A stretch of DNA of 5,153 nt from Aquificota bacterium (lineage in GTDB: Bacteria > Thermosulfidibacterota > Thermosulfidibacteria > Thermosulfidibacterales > B14-G1): positions 1 through 5,153 of the forward strand of contig QMPS01000078.1 in assembly GCA_003648675.1 (NCBI GenBank). The letters run 5' to 3'. Position numbers and translations under genes: made by a program. The notes below the pieces were generated by a model. It made no database searches, was not told the origin of the DNA, and saw only the letters and a list, made by a program, of their open reading frames with translations. Below, one piece after another: positions 1-4,871 of this stretch. Each line of letters starts with the position of its first letter. Within the stretch, counting starts at the first letter, position 1.

Positions 1-30
1 GCCCAAAAACCTGTCAAGCTGGAACTTTAA
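1..30 (+). CDS. rplM: 50S ribosomal protein L13, last 9 codons (partial)
   Basis: The first 30 bases read in frame as AQKPVKLEL followed by TAA. This matches the usual end of bacterial L13, in which a HPHEAQ-P-LEL-like tail closes the protein. The stop lies 11 bases before the rpsI start, and L13-S9 is one of the most conserved ribosomal protein gene pairs. L13 is an early-assembling protein of the large subunit. The rest of the gene lies outside the window, so the call rests on this short tail plus synteny. Confidence 0.82.
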   Translation, partial: AQKPVKLEL

Positions 31-41
31 GGAGGAGATAG

Positions 42-434
42 ATGTCCACGGAGATCTACCACGGTGTAGGCAAGAGAAAAAATGCCATAGCCCGGGTCTG
101 GATGAAGCCGGGTACGGGAGAGATCACCATCAACAATAGACCTCTAGAAAACTATTTTCCCAGAGAAACCCTCCGAGCCCTCATCTTTCAACCCCTCAAA
201 CTGACAGGGACCGAGGGGCAGTTCGATATAAAAGTGAACGTGAAAGGGGGCGGTGTATCGGGCCAGGCCGACGCAGTGAGATACGGCATCGCCAAAGCTC
301 TCACCAACTATGACATAAATCTAAGACCCACCCTGAAAAAGGCCGGACTCTGCACTAGAGATGCCAGAATTGTTGAAAGGAAGAAGTACGGTCGCCACAA
401 AGCCCGCAGGGGCTTCCAGTGGAGAAAACGTTAG
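42..434 (+). CDS. rpsI: 30S ribosomal protein S9
   Basis: This 130-residue protein has the normal S9 length. The family N-terminus [14 protein letters not shown] is at residues 6-19 and the GGGVSGQA segment at about 69-76. The C-terminus is strongly basic and ends in Lys-Arg. In S9 this flexible tail reaches into the decoding centre, and its last Arg contacts P-site tRNA. The start follows a strong Shine-Dalgarno (AAGGAGGAG, from 29) placed directly after the rplM stop, so the two genes are one transcript. The tail reads GFQWRKR, where most bacteria have a GFQFSKR-like end, but the terminal KR is kept. The gene stops at TAG 432-434, and a hairpin terminator follows. Confidence 0.98.
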   Translation: MSTEIYHGVGKRKNAIARVWMKPGTGEITINNRPLENYFPRETLRALIFQPLKLTGTEGQFDIKVNVKGGGVSGQADAVRYGIAKALTNYDINLRPTLKKAGLCTRDARIVERKKYGRHKARRGFQWRKR

Positions 435-470
435 GTCTCTGCAGACACCTCTCGATATATAATAGACGGG

Positions 471-503
471 AAGGCCTCACCCTCATGGGTGGGCCTTCTT
501 CTA
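471..503 (+). terminator. Hairpin terminator after rpsI, shared with convergent rex
   Basis: The arms are 471-482 (AAGGCCTCACCC) and 487-497 (GGGTGGGCCTT). They pair over 11 bp with one bulged T around a TCAT loop. A short pyrimidine tail, CTTCTAT, follows on the + strand. The hairpin lies between the ends of two convergent genes, rpsI (stop at 434) and rex (stop codon at 501-503), and could act on both. The minus-strand tail (CCCGTCTATTATAT) is less U-rich, so it fits best as an rpsI terminator. Confidence 0.72.
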
Positions 504-1133
504 TCTGGTTCCCTTCATTGTGAGGTAAAAAGTGAGAATCTCCAGCTCTGTTCCCATGTCCACATTTCTCACTACCACTCCCCTGGGGAGGCGAATCCTC
601 ACAGGGGCAAAATTAAGAATTCCCTTAACACCGGCCCTGGCCAACCTCTCGGCCACCTCCTGGGCCTGGGAGTAGTGAACGCTGATTATGGCCAGCTTTA
701 TTCCCCTCTCCTTTATCACCCTCTCCATCTCTGAAGCGTGATAGAGCTGGCAACCTTCAGGGATTTCCTTACCCTCAGTCTGAATATCGAAGGCCACTGA
801 GAGTTTAAAACCATGCTGCTGAAATCCCCGGTAGCGTAGGAGAGCTGTACCTAGATTGCCCACCCCTACCAGAGCCACCTCCCAGATCTTATTGAGACCC
901 ATGACCCGTTTGATGTCCTCTTTCAGCTCCTTCACATAATAACCTACGCCCCTGGTACCGAACTCTCCAAAGTAAGCCAGATCCTTCCTGATTTGGGCTG
1001 GGTTCACACCGCAACGCCTCCCCAGATCCAATGATGAGACTACTTCTATTCCCTCCTCCTCCAGCTCATTGAGACAGCGTAAGTAGAGGGAAAGTCTTCC
1101 AACGGTCACCTCAGGAATCTTGAATCTCCGCAT
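501..1133 (-). CDS. rex: Redox-sensing transcriptional repressor Rex
   Basis: Rex senses the NADH/NAD+ ratio. It represses fermentation and respiration genes when NAD+ is high and leaves DNA when it binds NADH. With the start at 1133 the protein has 210 residues, the usual Rex length. An N-terminal winged helix (about 1-80) carries the signature [20 protein letters not shown] (33-52) and then [12 protein letters not shown] Rossmann domain follows with the dinucleotide loop GVGNLG (90-95), an acidic residue ending the second strand (FDI, D116), LNFAP (173-177), and the C-terminal dimer-swap helix [15 protein letters not shown] longer reading from GTG at 1160 adds nine residues but has no ribosome site. 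ATG 1133 has GGAGGG five bases upstream. The gene lies downstream of atpE, separated by a terminator, and has its own candidate promoter and operator. Confidence 0.96.
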   Translation of the reverse strand: MRRFKIPEVTVGRLSLYLRCLNELEEEGIEVVSSLDLGRRCGVNPAQIRKDLAYFGEFGTRGVGYYVKELKEDIKRVMGLNKIWEVALVGVGNLGTALLRYRGFQQHGFKLSVAFDIQTEGKEIPEGCQLYHASEMERVIKERGIKLAIISVHYSQAQEVAERLARAGVKGILNFAPVRIRLPRGVVVRNVDMGTELEILTFYLTMKGTR

Positions 1134-1138
1134 GCGCA

Positions 1139-1144
1139 CCCTCC
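1139..1144 (-). promoter_or_regulatory. Shine-Dalgarno that fixes the rex start
   Basis: On the minus strand GGAGGG is followed by five bases (TGCGC) and the ATG at 1133. The upstream in-frame GTG at 1160 is preceded by TTATTTACCTTTT, which has no ribosome-binding character. This supports the 210-residue Rex and places the operator-like site in the leader, not in coding sequence. Confidence 0.75.
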
Positions 1145-1162
1145 ATGTGGTAACTTTCACAA
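1145..1162 (-). promoter_or_regulatory. Candidate Rex operator (autoregulation)
   Basis: The minus strand reads TTGTGAAAGTTACCACAT. The known Rex operator pattern is TTGTGAA-N4-TTCACAA. The first half-site matches perfectly, and the second keeps CACA at the right spacing with three mismatches. The site is 11 bases upstream of the rex ATG, next to its Shine-Dalgarno, and directly downstream of the candidate -10 box, so binding would block initiation. Autoregulation is common for rex genes. Binding here is inferred. Confidence 0.6.
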
Positions 1163-1203
1163 AAGGTAAATAATAGTAGGGGGGATGTCAATCCCCCCTA
1201 CTA
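1161..1203 (-). terminator. Rho-independent terminator of the atp operon
   Basis: A perfect 13-bp inverted repeat lies at 1174-1186 and 1191-1203. Its minus-strand arms are TAGTAGGGGGGAT and ATCCCCCCTACTA, with a four-base TGAC loop. A T-rich tail, TTATTTACCTTTT, follows on the minus strand. It lies 28 bases after the atpE stop, so it ends the atpZIBE transcript and insulates rex. The six-G core makes the hairpin very stable. Confidence 0.88.
1163..1191 (-). promoter_or_regulatory. Candidate sigma-70 promoter for rex
   Basis: A perfect -35 hexamer TTGACA lies at 1186-1191 (minus strand). A 17-base spacer leads to TACCTT at 1163-1168, a poor -10 matching 3 of 6 positions. The -35 box overlaps the loop and inner stem of the atpE terminator. 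The predicted start would fall within the Rex operator-like site. The exact -35, ideal spacing and position before an otherwise promoterless gene support it, and the weak -10 argues against certainty. Confidence 0.42.
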
Positions 1204-1231
1204 AACTAAAAAACTGAATTATCCTCGGAGA

Positions 1232-1603
1232 CTATCCCAGAATGATGTGCACAGCCTTGAAAGGATCAGCAAAGAGGATGATGAGAGCCACAACCAGGGA
1301 ATAAATGGTAAGAGCCTCGATCATGGCCAGACCAATGATCATGCCCACAGTAATCTTACCAGAGGCCTCAGGATTCCTGGCAATACCTTCCATAGCACTT
1401 TTAACACTAAGACCCTGGCCTATACCGCAGAGACCAGCGGCGAAACCGAGGCCAAAACCAGCAGCGATAGCAGCATATTTAAGCATGCCGAAAGCCGCCA
1501 ACTTCAGCTCCAAACTAGCCGCCGCTTCCTCAGCCATGGCAGGAGAGACCGCCAGAAGGACAAAAAGCGAAGCAACAATCCCATAAAACACCTTCTTCGA
1601 CAT
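1232..1603 (-). CDS. atpE: F0F1 ATP synthase subunit c, with N-terminal leader
   Basis: This is the rotor-ring proteolipid of the F0 sector. The protein has 123 residues, against about 75-90 for most c subunits. The excess is a signal-peptide-like leader: MSKK, a hydrophobic core, then an AMA cleavage-type motif at 22-24 followed by EEAAAS. The first membrane hairpin helix (about 40-66) is glycine/alanine-rich and contains GIGQG with Gln63. The polar loop is ARNPE (75-79). The second helix (about 84-112) carries the ion-carrying Glu96 in the segment [11 protein letters not shown]. Gln63 and Glu96 align with Q32 and E65 of Na+-type rings, but the neighbouring Ser and Thr ligands are replaced by Ala97 and Leu98, which favours H+ coupling. 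The ATG at 1603 follows AAGGGGGG-AATTGG. The reading frame stays open upstream through atpB, but that extension is antisensical to the family. Confidence 0.95.
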   Translation of the reverse strand: MSKKVFYGIVASLFVLLAVSPAMAEEAAASLELKLAAFGMLKYAAIAAGFGLGFAAGLCGIGQGLSVKSAMEGIARNPEASGKITVGMIIGLAMIEALTIYSLVVALIILFADPFKAVHIILG

Positions 1604-1653
1604 CCAATTCCCCCCTTTCTTGATAATGATTTTTTCTCTCTTTCCCCCCAACA

Positions 1654-2319
1654 TCAGTGCTCCTCCTCTTCCACTGCCAATGCTATGTAAACGATGGACA
1701 GCATTGTGAAGACCAAGGCCTGGATAAACCCAAAGAAGATGGATAGAAACATAATGGGAACAGGAACCAGCAAGGGTACCAGGGAAAACAGGACCACGAA
1801 GAGGCTCTCCTCGCCGAAGATGTTGCCAAATAGACGAATAGAGAGCGAAAGAACCCTGGCAAAGTGCCCTATGGTCTCTAGAACGAAGATCAAAGGAGAC
1901 AACCACCACACCGGGCCTCCGAAGTGCTTGAAGTACTTCAGCACACCCTGCTTCCTGATACCCACGTAATGGTAATAGAAGAACACCACTATGGCCGGTG
2001 CTATGGTGGTATTCCAATTGGAGGTGGGTGCAATAAAGCCTGGCACCAAGCCTATCCAGTTACTAATGAGGATGAAGAGGAACAGGGTCCCTATGAGTGG
2101 GAAATAAGGCCTGGCATCGTGCCCCCCCATAATATCGCTCATAAAGCTCAGCATTCCCTCCACATAGGACTCCATGAAATTCTGCCATCCTTTGGGAATC
2201 AGAGTGAGACCCTTACGAGCCACCAAAGCCAATACCACCATGATGGCCATGACCACCCACGTGAGGAAAATATACTTGTAATGCTCAGGCAACAGGTTAA
2301 AAGCATAAGGTTCGTACAT
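1654..2319 (-). CDS. atpB: F0F1 ATP synthase subunit a
   Basis: Subunit a forms the stator half-channels that pass ions to the c ring. The 221-residue polytopic membrane protein has hydrophobic segments near 16-35, 74-96, 104-120, 138-150 and 172-215. The essential arginine is Arg162 within [14 protein letters not shown], equivalent to E. coli R210. Asn166 follows four residues later, and Glu148 (VLETI) corresponds to E. coli E196. The last helix carries FIQALVF with Gln200. The protein is shorter than E. coli subunit a (271), mainly at the N-terminus, as in many non-enteric bacteria. The start overlaps the previous gene's regulatory space: GGAGGAGGT lies inside the end of atpI, and the two genes are 2 bases apart, implying translational coupling. 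It ends in an acidic EEEEH tail, 50 bases before atpE. Confidence 0.97.
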   Translation of the reverse strand: MYEPYAFNLLPEHYKYIFLTWVVMAIMVVLALVARKGLTLIPKGWQNFMESYVEGMLSFMSDIMGGHDARPYFPLIGTLFLFILISNWIGLVPGFIAPTSNWNTTIAPAIVVFFYYHYVGIRKQGVLKYFKHFGGPVWWLSPLIFVLETIGHFARVLSLSIRLFGNIFGEESLFVVLFSLVPLLVPVPIMFLSIFFGFIQALVFTMLSIVYIALAVEEEEH

Positions 2320-2321
2320 GG

Positions 2322-2681
2322 CTAAGCCACCTCCTCCAGCTCTCTCTCTAAGCGGGGAAGCCCTATGAGGGGCATAAACACCAGAAGAGAGAGCCCCACC
2401 AGAACTGCCAAGGGACTGACCAGTTTGAGGAAGAAGAGGATCCCCAAAATAATAGCCAGAATCAAATACTTAACGAGCTGCACCACAAAAAGGGCCTTTC
2501 CCCTACCCTCTTTTACCAACCCCGAGAAGAGGGTTCTTATCAGCCATATATCGGCCAAGGCTATTCCTCCCCCCAGCAACACCCCCAGAGTCACCTTGGC
2601 GTCCCTCCAGAAGAGACTCACCACGACCATAGAAGCCAGGAGCAGCCATCCCCTGCGCTCCATTCTTTTAATCACCTTCAT
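2322..2681 (-). CDS. atpI: ATP synthase protein I (AtpI family)
   Basis: This 119-residue membrane protein has four predicted helices near 11-25, 31-50, 64-86 and 88-107, a charged loop KEGRGK (57-62) and an acidic C-terminus. Size, topology and position just before atpB match the AtpI (subunit I) family. Members help c-ring assembly or stability and have been linked to Mg2+ supply in some bacteria. The assignment rests on topology and synteny more than on sharp motifs. The ATG at 2681 overlaps the end of atpZ by 14 bases. The alternative ATG at 2663 has AAGGTG nine bases upstream, a better ribosome site, and would give 113 residues, so the true start is uncertain. The end overlaps the atpB Shine-Dalgarno. 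Confidence 0.8.
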   Translation of the reverse strand: MKVIKRMERRGWLLLASMVVVSLFWRDAKVTLGVLLGGGIALADIWLIRTLFSGLVKEGRGKALFVVQLVKYLILAIILGILFFLKLVSPLAVLVGLSLLVFMPLIGLPRLERELEEVA

Positions 2682-2927
2682 CCCTGGATTCTCTCTCTTC
2701 CCTTTTGATCTCTTTGAAAACCTCTCTAAACACCGTATAAAAGCCTGAGATCACTCCTACAAAAAAAAAGCCAATGACAACCACGGTTTGGTGCCGAAGC
2801 GGGTATCGAGGTAGTAACCCAAAGCAAAGCCTATCATGGTGGCGATAACCAAAGTCATGCCCAAAGCGCTGAGAGAGATTATCCGCTTTAACCATCCTGA
2901 ATCCCTTTTATATTTAACAGGTCCCAT
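2668..2927 (-). CDS. atpZ: AtpZ-like F0 accessory protein, frame broken in a T9 run
   Basis: Reading from ATG 2927 gives a basic N-terminus, a first membrane helix (about 22-40), the family-like segment GYYLDTRFGTKPW (37-49) and the start of a second helix. The frame then meets TAG after only 56 codons. The stop follows a run of nine T (2761-2769 on the + strand, as A9). One extra T, or a -1 ribosomal slip, restores LAFFFVGVISGFYTVF and a charged tail ending at TAA 2668. The result is an 86-residue, two-helix protein typical of AtpZ, which sits before atpI in many F0 operons and may act with it in ion supply or assembly. Both halves look conserved, so I treat it as a real gene with either a sequence error or programmed slippage. 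The start has only a weak GAGA ribosome site. An ATG at 2895 opens the second half's frame, but its N-terminal part is not protein-like. Confidence 0.72.
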
Positions 2928-2966
2928 TGTTCTCAAAATCTCAAAATCGGCACCCTATTTAACAGG
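2911..2966. repeat. Pair of 11-bp direct repeats around the atpZ start
   Basis: TATTTAACAGG occurs at 2911-2921 and again at 2956-2966, 45 bases apart (minus strand CCTGTTAAATA). The upstream copy covers the candidate -10 box, and the downstream copy lies in the first atpZ codons. Each contains TGTTAA, resembling half of the TTGTTAA-type Rex site, but no opposite half-site follows, so a Rex role is not supported by the sequence. Confidence 0.6.
2933..2948. repeat. Two tandem copies of TCAAAATC
   Basis: Two exact adjacent 8-bp copies occupy 2933-2940 and 2941-2948, in the short leader of atpZ. On the mRNA they read GAUUUUGA twice. The second copy supplies the only ribosome-site-like bases (GAGA) before the ATG. 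This may simply be a small tandem duplication. Confidence 0.7.
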
Positions 2967-2984
2967 CGAGGGTTAGACCGTCAA
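2957..2984 (-). promoter_or_regulatory. Candidate promoter of the atpZ-I-B-E operon
   Basis: On the minus strand TTGACG (2979-2984, 5 of 6 to the -35 consensus) is followed by a 16-base spacer and TTAAAT (2957-2962, 4 of 6 to the -10). This would start transcription about 20-25 bases before the atpZ ATG. It is the best match in the 170-bp gap between hemL and atpZ. No clear terminator follows hemL, so read-through from hemL remains possible. Confidence 0.45.
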
Positions 2985-3097
2985 TGCTCTCACCCCAAAA
3001 ATATAACAAACCCTGTTTATCGAAGGCAGAAAAGGGTAGATGCGTAGATGGGCATAAGCGTACATGGGGTTCTTAGCAGCCTCTTTCGGGAAGTCCC

Positions 3098-4384
3098 CTA
3101 CACCAAAGTGCTCAGTGCCTTTCCTCCCACCTCCAAGGTCCGCTCTATGTCCTCTGGACTATGGGCAGTGGAAACGAAGGCTGCCTCAAACTGGGAAGGG
3201 GCCAGATTCACTCCGCCTTCCAGCATGGTCCAGAAGTACTTGGAGTAGAGATGGGTATCACTGGTCAGAGCCCGGGCATAGGTCTCCACCTTCTCCTCTC
3301 TGGTGAAGAAGAGACACATCATGGAACCCACCCGGTTCACCACGCCGGGAATACCCCTTCGACTCAGGGCCTCCTTTATACCTGATTCCAGAGCCGCTGC
3401 CCTCTCCTCCAACTGCCGGTAAGTACCAGGTCTGGCCAGAACCTCCAGTGTCTTGAGACCAGCCGCCATGGCTAAAGGATTCCCCGACAGGGTACCCGCC
3501 TGATAAACAGGTCCCAGGGGAGCTACGCACTCCATAATCTCCTTTCTGCCACCGTAGGCTCCCACGGGCAGACCTCCCCCGATCACCTTACCCAGACATG
3601 TGAGATCTGGTGTAACGCCGTAGAGCTCCTGAGCTCCCCCATAAGAGACCCGAAAACCCGTGATCACCTCGTCGAAGATAAGGAGAGCACCGTATTCCTG
3701 AGTAATGGCCCTCAAACCCTCCAAAAAACCGGGTTTAGGAGGTATCACCCCTGCATTGCCCATTATAGGCTCCACAATGACGGCAGCAATCTCCTCTCCC
3801 ACTTCCCGAAAGAGCCGCTCCACCGAGTCCAGATCATTAAAAGTGGCCAACAGGGTGTGTTGAGTGAAGTCCTGTGGCACCCCCGGGGTGCCAGGAAGGG
3901 AGAAGGTGAGAACTCCCGAGCCCGCCTTGGCCAGGAGATAGTCCACATGACCATGGTAGCAACCCTCGAACTTAACGATCTTGTCTCTACCCGTATAGCC
4001 CCGGGCCAAGCGCAGGGCACTCATAGTGGCTTCGGTACCCGAGTTGACAAAACGTACCATCTCTATGGAAGGCACAGCCTCCACAACCCTCCTGGCCAGC
4101 TCCACCTCCAACTCCGTAGGAGCACCAAAACTGGTGCCCCTGGCCGCCACCTGGGAAACAAACTCCACCACCTCGGGGTGGGCGTGGCCCAGGATGAGGG
4201 GGCCCCAAGAGGCCACGTAGTCTATGTACTCCTTGCCATCCACATCCCACAGCCTAGAACCCCGACCTTTAGCCACAAAAAAGGGCGTACCCCCCACGGC
4301 CTTGAACGCCCTAACAGGGCTGTTCACCCCCCCGGGCAGATATTTGCAGGCCTCTCTATAGAACTCCTCCGACCTTCTGCCCAT
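3098..4384 (-). CDS. hemL: Glutamate-1-semialdehyde 2,1-aminomutase
   Basis: This PLP enzyme converts glutamate-1-semialdehyde to 5-aminolevulinate, the committed precursor of heme, siroheme and cobalamin in the C5 pathway. The 428-residue length is standard. The N-terminus has [12 protein letters not shown] (16-27). Cofactor and substrate motifs are NSGTEA (114-119), YHGH (143-146), the aspartate pairing with the PLP ring in IFDEV (D238), and the Schiff-base lysine K266 in [32 protein letters not shown] follows at about 296-310, and [16 protein letters not shown] near the C-terminus is also typical. The ATG at 4384 has a strong GGAGGGAGGT a few bases upstream. The gene is intact despite lying between two frame-broken genes. 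A decayed amidohydrolase precedes it by 64 bases, and the atp operon follows after 170 bases. Confidence 0.98.
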   Translation of the reverse strand: MGRRSEEFYREACKYLPGGVNSPVRAFKAVGGTPFFVAKGRGSRLWDVDGKEYIDYVASWGPLILGHAHPEVVEFVSQVAARGTSFGAPTELEVELARRVVEAVPSIEMVRFVNSGTEATMSALRLARGYTGRDKIVKFEGCYHGHVDYLLAKAGSGVLTFSLPGTPGVPQDFTQHTLLATFNDLDSVERLFREVGEEIAAVIVEPIMGNAGVIPPKPGFLEGLRAITQEYGALLIFDEVITGFRVSYGGAQELYGVTPDLTCLGKVIGGGLPVGAYGGRKEIMECVAPLGPVYQAGTLSGNPLAMAAGLKTLEVLARPGTYRQLEERAAALESGIKEALSRRGIPGVVNRVGSMMCLFFTREEKVETYARALTSDTHLYSKYFWTMLEGGVNLAPSQFEAAFVSTAHSPEDIERTLEVGGKALSTLV

Positions 4385-4401
4385 CTCAACCTCCCTCCGA
4401 C

Positions 4402-4417
4402 CCTCAAAGACTTGAGG
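4402..4417 (-). other. Small hairpin in the hemL leader
   Basis: The minus strand reads CCTCAA-GTCT-TTGAGG, a perfect 6-bp stem with a four-base loop, just upstream of the hemL Shine-Dalgarno. No T tract follows, so it is not a convincing terminator. If the promoter at 4423-4452 is real, the hairpin sits at the extreme 5' end of the hemL mRNA and could protect it. Function is unknown. Confidence 0.5.
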
Positions 4418-4422
4418 AACTC

Positions 4423-4452
4423 AGAATACTAGAACCTACGCCGGTATATCAA
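4423..4452 (-). promoter_or_regulatory. Weak candidate promoter for hemL
   Basis: On the minus strand TTGATA (4447-4452, 5 of 6) is followed by 18 bases and TATTCT (4423-4428, 4 of 6). It overlaps the stop of the broken amidohydrolase and would start transcription about 30 bases before the hemL ATG. A separate promoter is plausible because the upstream gene is decayed, but the match is modest. Confidence 0.33.
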
Positions 4453-4864
4453 CAAAAGGGGCGATAAAACTCCACAGCGTTGTCGCAAAGGATCCTATGG
4501 GCCAGGGTCTCTAAATGCTCCAGGGTCTCAGAACCTCCTCGATATAGGTTGAAACGCACAGCCCGTACCCCCCTTTCGTGGAGCATAAGGATCTCCTCAT
4601 CAGAAGCCGTGACCCGGAGGTTCACCACCCCCACAAAGCCGGGACCCAGTCGTTCCAGAGCATCCAATAGATTAAGTATAATCGAAGGCCTGGAAAGAAC
4701 CGGAAACCACAGCCCTTCCCACCACCTTCAGACCCTCTACAGCCTTGAGATAGTCCCGACAGGTAAAGTCCGGAGGCAGGTAGCCCTGGTTGGGGAACCA
4801 AGGGGAAGCGCCTGTCGATGATGTGAAAATGGCTATCAAAGATCCTGAAGGCTCCTAAATCCAT
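4449..4864 (-). pseudogene. Amidohydrolase-family (PF04909-type) gene remnant: two frameshifts, 3' truncated
   Basis: Three consecutive frames each hold a piece of one metal-dependent TIM-barrel hydrolase. The first piece starts at ATG 4864 and contains FDSHFHIID, with the metal-binding HxH at H12 and H14, then PLVP. A +1 change in the C4 run (G4 at 4792-4795 on the + strand) moves to the second frame, NQGYLPPDFTCRDYL through VVSGSFQAFDYT. That frame ends at TAA, where a second +1 change (an extra A at 4672-4673) moves to the third, YLLDALERLGPGFVGVVNL and VRAVRFNLYRGG, which stops at TGA 4449-4451. Removing two bases gives a continuous 137-residue reading. Family members are about 270-280 residues, so the second half of the barrel and its other metal and catalytic residues are missing. 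It follows the glycerate kinase by 7 bases, as in an operon. Frameshifts alone could be sequence errors, but the missing half suggests true decay. Confidence 0.8.
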
Positions 4865-4871
4865 GGCTCTC

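Noticed and set aside
489..734. + strand open frame of 81 codons over the end of rex
   Set aside because: It begins inside the terminator hairpin, has no ribosome site and is antisense to a clear Rex sequence.
1604..1653. Six-G runs repeated before atpE and in the terminator, considered as G-quadruplex or regulatory repeats
   Set aside because: The runs are too far apart and too few to form a quadruplex. One is simply the atpE ribosome site region.
1604..2017. A 261-codon minus-strand frame that extends atpE upstream through atpB
   Set aside because: Its first 138 residues are atpB read in another frame. The family alignment and the ribosome site place the atpE start at 1603.
2771..2895. 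A 75-codon minus-strand frame starting at ATG 2895 as a stand-alone gene
   Set aside because: Only its second half is protein-like. The first half is the atpZ N-terminus in the wrong frame, and the correct N-terminus starts at 2927.
3000..3040. Possible terminator after hemL (minus strand, AAAC-AGG-GTTT followed by a T-rich stretch)
   Set aside because: The stem is only about 4 bp and AT-rich, too weak to call.
3857..4432. + strand open frame of 191 codons antisense to hemL
   Set aside because: It is the opposite strand of a well-conserved gene and shows no recognisable protein features.
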